Shown: positions 41,521 through 49,162 of the stretch, in pieces
How the letters are laid out: each line of letters begins with the position of its first letter
Numbering within the stretch: position 1 is the stretch's first letter
Source of the DNA: Comamonas thiooxydans
GTDB taxonomy: Bacteria; Pseudomonadota; Gammaproteobacteria; Burkholderiales; Burkholderiaceae_C
DNA length: 64,000 nt
NCBI RefSeq assembly: GCF_000964545.1
Contig: NZ_BBVD01000003.1
Location: 1-64,000, forward strand
Direction: 5' to 3'
Translations under genes and position numbers: made by a program
Notes under the pieces: model-generated
The model's input: only the letters and a program-made list of their open reading frames with translations
Told to the model about the DNA's origin: nothing
The model's database searches: none

Positions 41521-42174
41521 ATGCCCAAAGTCATGCCCAAAGTCATGGACCATCCCGGAAATCTATTTGTCGTGTCGGCACCCAGCGGTGCCGGCAAATC
41601 CTCTCTGGTACGCGCCCTGCGTGAATTCGACGCACGCGTCTACCCCTCCGTCTCTCACACCACGCGCGCGCCGCGCGGCCAGGAAAAACATGGCCGTGAG
41701 TATTACTTCGTCTCGGACGCCGAATTCGACGCAATGGTCGCCAACAACGGCTTTGTGGAATGGGCCAATGTGCACAGCCGCCGCTACGGCACGGCCAAGA
41801 GGTCTCTGGAAGAGCGCATCCAGAGCGGCACCGATGTGCTCCTCGAAATCGACTACCAGGGCGCATTGCAGGTCAAACGGGCATTTCCCAATGCCGTGCT
41901 GATCTTCATTCTGCCGCCCAGCTGGGACGAGTTGCGGGCCCGCCTGGAAAACCGTGGCGAGGACGCTCCCGAAGTCATCGAGCTGCGCCTGAAGAACGCC
42001 GAAGAGGAAATGGCGCAGGTCGCAAAATTCGACTTCGTTATAATCAACGAACTGTTTGAGAGTGCGCTCTTTGATCTCAAGGCGATCATTCACGCGCAAC
42101 GCCTCAAATATGCGGCCCAGCGGCGCCTTCGCGCCGACACCTTCGAGTCGCTCAATATCCCTGAATCCAACTGA
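41521..42174 (+). CDS. gmk: guanylate kinase
   Basis: 217 aa. P-loop APSGAGKSSLVRAL, GMP-binding SVSHTTRAPRGQEKHGREYYFV, EWANVHSRRYGT and DVLLEIDYQGALQVKRAFPNAVLIFILPPS. The 5' end has a 12-bp tandem duplication (ATGCCCAAAGTC twice, 41521-41544), giving three in-frame ATGs at 41521, 41533 and 41545. None has a strong RBS, so the real start is open, and 41545 (MDHPGNLFVV) matches the usual family length best. Phosphorylates GMP; followed by rpoZ 18 bp later. Confidence 0.95.
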   Translation: MPKVMPKVMDHPGNLFVVSAPSGAGKSSLVRALREFDARVYPSVSHTTRAPRGQEKHGREYYFVSDAEFDAMVANNGFVEWANVHSRRYGTAKRSLEERIQSGTDVLLEIDYQGALQVKRAFPNAVLIFILPPSWDELRARLENRGEDAPEVIELRLKNAEEEMAQVAKFDFVIINELFESALFDLKAIIHAQRLKYAAQRRLRADTFESLNIPESN

Positions 42175-42192
42175 CCGTTCCCGGAGTTCCTG

Positions 42193-42396
42193 ATGGCACG
42201 CATTACTGTTGAAGATAGCCTGGAGCAGATCCCCAACCGCTTCCAGCTCGTTTTGGCCGCGACTTATCGCGCCCGCATGCTCAATCAAGGCCATACCCCC
42301 AAGATTGAAACCAAGAACAAGGCCAGCGTCACTGCCCTGCGTGAGATCGCAGACGGCAAGGTAGGCCTGGAAATGCTGAAGAAGGTGCCGGGTTGA
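42193..42396 (+). CDS. rpoZ: RNA polymerase omega subunit
   Basis: 67 aa. MARITVEDSLEQIPNRFQLVLAATYRARMLNQGH and KPSV-type end (NKASVTALREIADGKVGLEMLKKVPG) match the beta-proteobacterial omega subunit. CCGGAG lies 6-11 bases upstream. It is sandwiched between gmk and spoT, and a terminator follows. Confidence 0.97.
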   Translation: MARITVEDSLEQIPNRFQLVLAATYRARMLNQGHTPKIETKNKASVTALREIADGKVGLEMLKKVPG

Positions 42397-42428
42397 GCTG
42401 TTGCATCGCAGCACCAAAATAGACAATT

Positions 42429-42453
42429 AAGCACCGCTCGTCGGTGCTTTTTT
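42429..42453 (+). terminator. rho-independent terminator between rpoZ and spoT
   Basis: AAGCACCG, CTCGT loop, CGGTGCTT then TTTT. spoT begins 48 bp later, so it may have a separate promoter or depend on partial read-through. Confidence 0.85.
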
Positions 42454-42500
42454 GTGCCTATCAGCTTGCACTCCATACTTGCAGGCTACATTTAAGGAAT

Positions 42501-44756
42501 ATGACAGCGGCCCAGAACTCGACGATTGCTCCTTCCTCTACGGCACCGGCCAAGCCTCAGCGCATGCCCGCTGAACAGGCTGCACGTGTGTCGGCTGCTG
42601 CTTTTGAGGGTTTGATGGAGCATCTGGGCTATCTGGATGCCGACAGCGCCGAGCGCGTGCGCCAGGCGTATATCTACGCAGATCAAGCACATACCGATCA
42701 GTGGCGCAGCAGTGGAGACCCCTATATCACCCACCCCATCGCGGTCACGGGAATCTGCGCCAACTGGAAGCTCGATGCCCCTGCCCTGATGGCGGCCCTG
42801 CTGCATGACTCCATGGAGGATTGCGGCATCACCAAGCTGGACCTGAAGGAACGCTTTGGCGAGGATGTGGCCGAACTGGTGGACGGGCTGACCAAACTGG
42901 ACAAGCTGCAGTTCAACACTCGCGAGGAAAACCAGGCCGAGTCCTTTCGCAAAATGCTGCTAGCCATGGCGCGCGATGTGCGCGTCATCCTGATCAAGCT
43001 GGCCGACCGCACCCACAATATGCGCACCATGAGCGACATGCCGCGCAGCAAGTGGGGCCGTATCTCGTCCGAAACGCTGGAGATCTACGCACCCATCGCT
43101 CACCGCCTGGGTCTGAACCAGACCTATCGCGAACTGCAGGACCTGTCGTTCAAGCATCTGCACCCCTGGCGCTATGCCACGCTGGAAAAAGCCATCGGTC
43201 GCTCGCGTACACGCCGCCGGGACCTGGTCCATCGTGTGCAGGATGAAGTCAGCACCGCTTTTGCCACGCACAGCCTGTCGGTACGCCTGCTGGGCCGCGA
43301 GAGCACGCTGTATTCGCTGTACCAGCGCATGCAGAAGAACCAGCTGAGCTTTGCCAAGGTCACCGACATCTACGGCTTTCGCATCATCGTCCCCAAGACG
43401 CTGGACTGCTACACCGCCCTGGGCGTGCTGCACCAGAAATACAAGCCCATGCCGGGCCGCTTCAAGGACTACATCGCGATTGCCAAGAGCAATGGCTACC
43501 AGTCGCTGCACACCACGCTGGTCGGCCCCTCCAGCGTCAGCATCGAATTCCAGATTCGAACGGAAGAGATGAACATCGTGGCCGAGGCCGGCGTCGCGGC
43601 CCACTGGCTGTACAAGGCGCAACAAGGTCATGACTCCGAGCATCTGTCCACCCAGTGGCTGCAGTCCCTGCTCGACATCCAGAACGAGACCCGTGACGCG
43701 GCGGAGTTCTGGGATCACGTCAAGGTCGATCTCTTCCCCGATGCCGTGTACGTGTTCACGCCCAAGAGCGAGATCATGGCCATGCCGCGCGGTGCCACGG
43801 TGGTGGACTTTGCCTACGCCATCCACAGCAAGATCGGGCATCGCACCACGGCAGCCAAGATCAATGACGAGGAAGTGCCGCTGCGCACCGAACTCAAGAG
43901 CGGCGATGTGGTGCAGATCATCACCTCCGAAACCTCCACGCCCAACCCGGCCTGGCTGAGTTTTGTGAAAACCGGACGCGCGCGCTCCAAGATCCGCTCC
44001 TACCTCAAGAATGCGGCCCAGACCGAAGCCGGTCAGCTCGGAGAAACGCTGCTGGCCCAGGCTCTGCGTGCCGAAGGCATTGACAGCGTACCGTCGCAGG
44101 ACGATGCCAACAAGAACGTCTGGGACGAGATTTTGCGCATCACGGGCAACCGCACGCCCGCAGACCTCATGGTCGATATCGGCATGGGCCGCCGCATTGC
44201 CTCGCTGGTGGCGGCGCGTATGACCGCCTTCATGACCAAGCAGGGGGTGCGCCCGGATGCCCTGCTCATCACGCAGGAGCGCTTCAATACGCACAACCGC
44301 CCCTTCCAGGGTGCGGTCACGCTCAACGGCGACGAGAGCAGTTCGGTCTATTACTCGCACTGTTGCCGCCCCGTGCCTGGCGACCCGATTCTGGGCTACC
44401 TGGGCGGTCAGGGCCTGGTCGTGCACCACGCCCATTGCAACAATGCCATCAAGCTGCGTGAAAAGGATGCCGACCGTTTCATCACCGTGGACTGGTCCGA
44501 CGACATCACGCGCCTGTTCGAGGCGGGAATCGTGGTTACGGTGCAAAACAACAAGGGCGTGCTGGCCCGTGTGGCGGCAGAGCTATCGAACGCCGAAGCC
44601 GATATCGTGCGCGTCGAGATGACCGACGAAGCGGCGATCGGCACCACGGATCTGCGCTTCGTCATCTCCGTGCAGAACAGCGTTCAGCTGGAGAATGCGC
44701 TGCGCAATCTGCGCCGCCTGCACTCGGTCATTCGCGCCAGCCGCGTCATGGCCTGA
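42501..44756 (+). CDS. spoT: bifunctional (p)ppGpp synthetase/hydrolase
   Basis: 751 aa. The hydrolase HD domain is intact (His78, His102-Asp103, Glu106-Asp107 in LLHDSMEDCGI). The synthetase domain has FRIIVPKTLDCYTALGVLH and NGYQSLHTTLVGP. TGS (VFTPKSEIMAMPRGATVVDFAYAIHSKIGH) and a C-terminal ACT domain (VVTVQNNKGVLARVAAELSNAEADI) follow. The ATG at 42501 has AAGGAAT; the frame extends to 42444 but without an RBS. It controls the stringent response. Confidence 0.96.
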   Translation: MTAAQNSTIAPSSTAPAKPQRMPAEQAARVSAAAFEGLMEHLGYLDADSAERVRQAYIYADQAHTDQWRSSGDPYITHPIAVTGICANWKLDAPALMAALLHDSMEDCGITKLDLKERFGEDVAELVDGLTKLDKLQFNTREENQAESFRKMLLAMARDVRVILIKLADRTHNMRTMSDMPRSKWGRISSETLEIYAPIAHRLGLNQTYRELQDLSFKHLHPWRYATLEKAIGRSRTRRRDLVHRVQDEVSTAFATHSLSVRLLGRESTLYSLYQRMQKNQLSFAKVTDIYGFRIIVPKTLDCYTALGVLHQKYKPMPGRFKDYIAIAKSNGYQSLHTTLVGPSSVSIEFQIRTEEMNIVAEAGVAAHWLYKAQQGHDSEHLSTQWLQSLLDIQNETRDAAEFWDHVKVDLFPDAVYVFTPKSEIMAMPRGATVVDFAYAIHSKIGHRTTAAKINDEEVPLRTELKSGDVVQIITSETSTPNPAWLSFVKTGRARSKIRSYLKNAAQTEAGQLGETLLAQALRAEGIDSVPSQDDANKNVWDEILRITGNRTPADLMVDIGMGRRIASLVAARMTAFMTKQGVRPDALLITQERFNTHNRPFQGAVTLNGDESSSVYYSHCCRPVPGDPILGYLGGQGLVVHHAHCNNAIKLREKDADRFITVDWSDDITRLFEAGIVVTVQNNKGVLARVAAELSNAEADIVRVEMTDEAAIGTTDLRFVISVQNSVQLENALRNLRRLHSVIRASRVMA

Positions 44757-44773
44757 CCTCTTCCATGCTCCAC

Positions 44774-44797
44774 AAGGCCGCCTCGGGCGGCCTTTTT
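44774..44797 (+). terminator. rho-independent terminator after spoT
   Basis: AAGGCCGCC, TCG loop, GGCGGCCTT with TTTT. Confidence 0.85.
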
Positions 44798-44876
44798 CAT
44801 GGGCGAAAGATTTTGTTGCATTCTGCGGGGGCTATCCCGCCATGCAACAGCCCCCAGGCCACGGCAGCAAGCGACA

Positions 44877-46211
44877 ATGGCATTCATGCTCCAAACCGCA
44901 CCTTCGCTTCTGAATGTCCGTCAGCCGTTGCTGATCACCGCCATCGCAGCAGCCCTGCTCGCAGGCTGCGCCACCCGGTCCGAGCCTCCTGCAGCGGCGG
45001 TGTCCGAACCGGCACAGCCTGCCAAAACAGAGCAAGGCACTGACGAAGCAGCGATGGAAAGTCCCATACAGGCCAGCAACTTCGCACACTGGAAGCAGGA
45101 ATTCGCCCCACGCGCACGCGCGGCAGGCATTTCGGAGCGCACACTGCGCAGCGCATTGGCCGGTGCCAGACTCCAGCCCAGCATCGTCAGGCTCGACCGC
45201 TCCCAGCCCGAGTTCACGCGCACACCCTGGCAATACCTGGATAGCGCGGTCTCCGCACAACGCATCAGGACCGGCAAGCTCAAGATGCAGGAACACGGCG
45301 CCAGCCTGCAGGCGGCCAGCCAGCGCTATGGCGTGCCGGCGCCGGTGATTGCCGCCATCTGGGGCATGGAAAGCAATTACGGCAGCAACTTCGGCAGCTT
45401 CTCGGCCGTGGATGCGCTGGCCACTCTCGCCTTCGACGGCCGCCGTGCCGAATGGGCGCAGAAGGAGCTCATTGCCGCGCTGCGCATCATCGACAACGGC
45501 GACATCGACGCCGCCCATATGATCAGCTCGTGGGCCGGCGCCATGGGCAACACCCAGTTTCTGCCCTCGGTCTTCCTGCAATATGCAGTCGATGCCGATG
45601 GAGACGGCCGTCGCGACATCTGGGGCTCCATGGCCGATGTGGCCGCCTCCACGGCCAACTATCTTGCAAGCTCGGGCTGGAACCCCGGCGAGCCCTGGGG
45701 CGTTGAAGTGCGCCTGCCAGCCAATTTCGATTACGCGCGCACCGAGCTTTCCACACGCCAGAACAGCAATGCCTGGGCTGCAGAAGGCGTGCAAAGCATG
45801 AACGCTCAGGCCTTGCCTGCGATAGCCGGAGCCAGCATCATTGCACCGGCCGGTGCCCGTGGTCCGGCCTTCATGGTGGGCAGCAACTTCCGCGCCATCC
45901 TGCGCTACAACAACTCCACCAACTATGCACTGGCCGTGAGCCTGCTCGCATCGCAGCTGGCAGGCAATGGCGGTGTCAGCGCCGAATGGCCGCGCGATCT
46001 CAGCGCACTCACGCGTGAGCAGACACGGGCGCTGCAGACCGCACTCAGCCAGCGCGGCTTTGCCACCGGAGCGGCCGACGGCGTGATGGGTCCGGCCACC
46101 CGGGCCGGGCTGCGCCAATACCAGCAAAGCGAGGGCCTAGTGGCAGACGGCTACCCCACGCTGGAGCTGCTGCAACGCCTGCAGGCTGGCAACCCATCTC
46201 AAAAACAATAG
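44877..46211 (+). CDS. MltB-family lytic murein transglycosylase lipoprotein with peptidoglycan-binding domain
   Basis: 444 aa. Leader with lipobox LLAGC (PLLITAIAAALLAGCATR). The transglycosylase domain contains the catalytic Glu in VIAAIWGMESNYGSNFGSFSAVDALATLAFDGRRA and SSWAGAMGNTQFLPS. The C-terminal PG_binding_1 domain is LSALTREQTRALQTALSQRGFATGAADGVMGPATRAGLRQYQQSEGL. An ATG at 44886 is an alternative start. It cleaves glycan strands in the periplasm with 1,6-anhydro ends. Confidence 0.94.
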   Translation: MAFMLQTAPSLLNVRQPLLITAIAAALLAGCATRSEPPAAAVSEPAQPAKTEQGTDEAAMESPIQASNFAHWKQEFAPRARAAGISERTLRSALAGARLQPSIVRLDRSQPEFTRTPWQYLDSAVSAQRIRTGKLKMQEHGASLQAASQRYGVPAPVIAAIWGMESNYGSNFGSFSAVDALATLAFDGRRAEWAQKELIAALRIIDNGDIDAAHMISSWAGAMGNTQFLPSVFLQYAVDADGDGRRDIWGSMADVAASTANYLASSGWNPGEPWGVEVRLPANFDYARTELSTRQNSNAWAAEGVQSMNAQALPAIAGASIIAPAGARGPAFMVGSNFRAILRYNNSTNYALAVSLLASQLAGNGGVSAEWPRDLSALTREQTRALQTALSQRGFATGAADGVMGPATRAGLRQYQQSEGLVADGYPTLELLQRLQAGNPSQKQ

Positions 46212-46292
46212 CTTTTAGCGCTTGTTGATCAACGATTTCAATATTAAAACCATCTGAAATCATTGAATATCAAGCGAGTGAAGCTCACAAAA
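46203..46292. repeat. AT-rich inverted intergenic repeat, copy 3
   Basis: AAAACAATAGCTTTTAGCGCTTG at the left, ATCAAGCGAGTGAAGCTCAC at the right, with GATTTCA and TGAAATC as the inner pair. It begins inside the last codons of the transglycosylase gene (its stop TAG is within CAATAGC). Confidence 0.6.
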
Positions 46293-46293
46293 T

Positions 46294-46329
46294 AAAAGCG
46301 CAGCTTCCACACGGAAGCCGCGCTTTTTT
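46294..46329. terminator. bidirectional rho-independent terminator
   Basis: AAAAGCGCAGCTTCC, ACAC loop, GGAAGCCGCGCTTTTTT. It separates the convergent transglycosylase and greB genes. Confidence 0.85.
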
Positions 46330-46342
46330 GTTGCCCCTGAAA

Positions 46343-46909
46343 TCAGGATCGAGATGTGGGCTGAGGATAGCTGACGTCCAGAATCTCCAGCATGCGCACA
46401 CCGGCCGGCGTGGGCAAGGCCACCTCGTCGCCCACGCGCGCCTTGAGCAGTGCACGCGAAACCGGGGCAATCCAGCTGACCTGGTTCTGCGCGCTGTCCG
46501 CCTCGTCAATGCCCATGATGGTGATGGTGCGCTCCACGCCCTCGTCATCGACATAGCTGACCGTGGCGCCGAAAAAGACCTGGTCGCTGCCCGCATGCAC
46601 GGCAGGGTCGACCACCTCAGCAATCTCCAGTCTCTTGGTGAGAAAGCGGATGCGGCGGTCGATCTCGCGCAGACGCTTTTTGCCGTAGAGATAGTCGCCG
46701 TTCTCGGAACGGTCGCCGTTGCTGGCCGCCCAGTGCACGATCTCCACGATCTTGGGGCGCTCGTTGTCGATCAGATCCAGCAGCTCATCCTTGATGCGCT
46801 GGTAGCCCTGGGGCGTGATGTAGTTCTTGCCGCCGGCGGGCAATGGCGGCAGAGCGCCGACGTCATCATCGTCGTCGCCGTCCGATTCTTTGGTGAAAGC
46901 CTTGCTCAT
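46343..46909 (-). CDS. greB: transcription elongation factor GreB
   Basis: 188 aa. The coiled-coil N-terminal domain (NYITPQGYQRIKDELLDLIDNERPKIVEIVHWAASNGDRSENGDYLYGKKRLREIDRRIRFLTKRLE) has the acidic tip, and the FKBP-like C-terminal domain follows (TVSYVDDEGVERTITIMGIDEAD...VSWIAPVSRALLKARVGDEV). It has an N-terminal acidic extension (DGDDDDDVG) of about 25 residues beyond E. coli GreB. The start at 46909 excludes a longer frame that runs into the tRNA. It rescues backtracked RNA polymerase. Confidence 0.95.
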   Translation of the reverse strand: MSKAFTKESDGDDDDDVGALPPLPAGGKNYITPQGYQRIKDELLDLIDNERPKIVEIVHWAASNGDRSENGDYLYGKKRLREIDRRIRFLTKRLEIAEVVDPAVHAGSDQVFFGATVSYVDDEGVERTITIMGIDEADSAQNQVSWIAPVSRALLKARVGDEVALPTPAGVRMLEILDVSYPQPTSRS

Positions 46910-46971
46910 GAGGCCGATCTTCACACAGATCCGTGCTTGCCTTGACCAGCCTCTGTCAAAGCCCGGAAACG

Positions 46972-47005
46972 AAAAAGCCTCAGAACCTTGCAGTTCTGAG
47001 GCTTG
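46972..47005 (-). terminator. terminator of tRNA-Arg copy 1
   Basis: On the minus strand, AAGCCTCAGAAC, loop, GTTCTGAGGCTT-type stem then TTTTTC. The stem is repeated beside all three tRNA-Arg genes. Confidence 0.85.
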
Positions 47006-47010
47006 TCGTT

Positions 47011-47087
47011 TGGTGCGGCTGGCAGGAATCGAACCCACGACCCCTTGGTTCGTAGCCAAGTACTCTATCCAGCTGAGCTACAGCCGC
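47011..47087 (-). tRNA. tRNA-Arg (anticodon ACG), copy 1
   Basis: 77 nt with encoded CCA. Acceptor GCGGCTG/CAGCCGC, D-arm GCTCAGCTGGATAGAGT, anticodon stem-loop CTTGG-CTACGAA-CCAAG, T-loop GTTCGATTC. Identical to the copies at 47234 and 63569. Confidence 0.97.
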
Positions 47088-47194
47088 TAAGCCTCGAATT
47101 ATATACAGATTCTGGAGCCGCTCGGTGAAAACCCGGATTTTTCTTCAAAGACATCCAGCACCGGCAATCCTGCCGCAACAGCCAAGGCAGAAAC

Positions 47195-47229
47195 GAAAAA
47201 GCCTCAGAACTTTTCAGTTCTGAGGCTTG
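47195..47229 (-). terminator. terminator of tRNA-Arg copy 2
   Basis: Stem AAGCCTCAGAAC/GTTCTGAGGCTT with a T-run on the minus strand; differs from copy 1 mainly in the loop. Confidence 0.85.
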
Positions 47230-47233
47230 TGTT

Positions 47234-47310
47234 TGGTGCGGCTGGCAGGAATCGAACCCACGACCCCTTGGTTCGTAGCCAAGTACTCTATCCAGCTGAG
47301 CTACAGCCGC
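47234..47310 (-). tRNA. tRNA-Arg (anticodon ACG), copy 2
   Basis: Identical to copy 1. The downstream terminator and about 30 bp of 5' flank (AATTATATACAGATT) are also shared, so copies 1 and 2 are a tandem duplication with a period of about 223 bp. Confidence 0.97.
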
Positions 47311-47586
47311 TAAGCCTCAAATTATATACAGATTTTGGAGCCTGCAGAAAAGGTCTCCAGGAATTTCAGATCCCGCGCGCTGCTTCAGGCTTGCGACCAC
47401 ATGAAAAGCCTGATTCCAAGCACATGCATATGCGCTAATCTTGAGCGTTGAAACCGGTCCGCCAGCAAGCTGCTGGCGGCCTCTGCGATGCCGCGTTCAT
47501 GGACCCCAAAGAGCCAGGCCCCGCGCGTCAGGGCAGCCGGTCGCTCCAGGCCGCCGCACGCTGCGGCAGTGCATTCAGAACCATCA

Positions 47587-49110
47587 ATGACGACAGACAG
47601 ACAACAGGCCTCGCCTTCGATTCCTCCATCCGTGGCCATGTGGGAGCAGCTGTTTCGCCGCAGCGCCAGGCCCTCTCTGAGCCTTCAGGGTCAGATTCGC
47701 GAAATGCTGGTCGATGCCATCCTCACCGGCATTCTCGCGCCCGGCGACGCTATCCCCTCAAGCCGGGAACTGGCCAAGCTGCTGGGCGTGGGCCGCATCA
47801 CCGTGGTCATGGCCTACCAGCAACTGACCGAAGAGGCCTTCTTGCTGAGCCGCGAGAGAAAAGGCCATTTCATCCACCCCGATGTGCTGCAGGGCCGCAC
47901 GGCCGAGCGCACGCCGGGCAGCGGCAGGAGCACGGACGCCGAGGCGCACACGGACTGGTCGCGCCGCCTGTGGCTGCGCCCCAGCCTGCAGCGCAGCATC
48001 GTGAAGGAAGACGACTGGCAGCGGTTCCCCTATCCGTTTCTCTACGGCCAGTTCGACAAGGAGCTGTTTCCCACGGCCGCCTGGCGCGAATGCTGCCTCA
48101 AGTCCCTGGGCGTGGTGGACATCCGCATGTGGGCGCCCGATCACATCACCCGCGACGACGACAGCCTCATCCAGCAGGTGCAGACCAAGATCCTGCCGCG
48201 CCGCGGCGTCTGGGCGTCACCCGACGAAATCATCATCACGGTCGGCGCCCAGCATGCGCTGTACATGGTGGCCGATTTGCTGATGCGCGAGGGCACCTCC
48301 ATCGGCATCGAAAACCCCTGCTACCCCGATGCGCGCAATATCTTCAGCAGCCGCACCTCGCAGGTCATCCCCATTGGCGTGGATGGCGATGGACTGCCTA
48401 TCGTCAATGCCATGCGCAAGCTCGAGTACCTCTACGTCACGCCCAGCCATCAGTGCCCCACGGGTGTCACCATGCCGCTGGAGCGGCGCGAAGCCTTGCT
48501 CGAGGCCGCACAAAAGCACGATCTCATCATCATCGAGGACGACTACGAAAGCGAAAGCAGCTTCGACGAACAACCCATCCCGGCACTCAAAAGCCTGGAC
48601 CGCAACAACCGCGTGATCTATATCGGCAGCCTCTCCAAGAGCCTGGCACCCGGCCTTCGCGTGGGCTATATCGTGGCTCCGCCCGAGCTGATCAAGGAGC
48701 TGCGCGCCCTGCGCCGCCTGATGATCCGCCATCCTTCCACCTTCATCCAGCGCACATTGGCCATGTTCATCTCGCTGGGCCACTACGAGGCCCAGCTGCG
48801 CCGCCTCGGCCAGGCCCAGAAAGAGCGTCATGCCGAGCTGACGGCAGCCATGGCTCGCTACCTGCCCCAATGCCGCATCACGCCGGTACGCGGCGGCGGC
48901 TCATGCTGGGTGCAACTGCCCGACCATGTGCCCGCGCAAGCGCTGGCACGCCAGGCCGCCGAGCATGGAGTGCTGATCGAGCCCGGAGATGTGTTCTTCA
49001 CCTCCCCTCGCAACACGGGCAACTTCATACGCCTGGGCTATCAGTCCATTCCCGCAGGACAAATCGCCCACGGCATCAAGGCCCTGGCAGAAGCCATGCA
49101 CTGCATGTAG
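47587..49110 (+). CDS. tauR: MocR-type (GntR/aminotransferase) regulator, TauR-like
   Basis: 507 aa. N-terminal GntR HTH (LSLQGQIREMLVDAILTGILAPGDAIPSSRELAKLLGVGRITVVMAYQQLTEEAFLLSRERKGHFI). A fold-type I aminotransferase-like domain follows, with GAQHALYMVADLL, VTPSHQCPTGVTMPLERR, IIEDDYESE and the PLP lysine in IYIGSLSKSLAPGLRVGY. MocR proteins regulate vitamin B6, GABA or taurine genes; TauR activates taurine genes. The link to taurine rests on the neighbouring tau/xsc genes and TauR-like boxes at 51304 and 53715. The ATG at 47587 avoids 33 non-family residues. The gene symbol is an inference from context. Confidence 0.85.
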   Translation: MTTDRQQASPSIPPSVAMWEQLFRRSARPSLSLQGQIREMLVDAILTGILAPGDAIPSSRELAKLLGVGRITVVMAYQQLTEEAFLLSRERKGHFIHPDVLQGRTAERTPGSGRSTDAEAHTDWSRRLWLRPSLQRSIVKEDDWQRFPYPFLYGQFDKELFPTAAWRECCLKSLGVVDIRMWAPDHITRDDDSLIQQVQTKILPRRGVWASPDEIIITVGAQHALYMVADLLMREGTSIGIENPCYPDARNIFSSRTSQVIPIGVDGDGLPIVNAMRKLEYLYVTPSHQCPTGVTMPLERREALLEAAQKHDLIIIEDDYESESSFDEQPIPALKSLDRNNRVIYIGSLSKSLAPGLRVGYIVAPPELIKELRALRRLMIRHPSTFIQRTLAMFISLGHYEAQLRRLGQAQKERHAELTAAMARYLPQCRITPVRGGGSCWVQLPDHVPAQALARQAAEHGVLIEPGDVFFTSPRNTGNFIRLGYQSIPAGQIAHGIKALAEAMHCM

Positions 49111-49121
49111 AGGCGCAAAAC

Positions 49122-49152
49122 AAAAGCCCCGGACTCAGGGTCCGGGGCTTTT
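49122..49152. terminator. bidirectional rho-independent terminator
   Basis: AAAAGCCCCGGA, CTCAGGG loop, TCCGGGGCTTTT, between the convergent MocR and permease genes. Confidence 0.9.
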
Positions 49153-49162
49153 GTGGGTCTCA

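Noticed and set aside
47042..47090. short frames reading through the tRNA-Arg genes (AGIEPTTPWFVAKYS)
   Set aside because: The sequence is fully explained by tRNA; the same peptide recurs at each tRNA copy.
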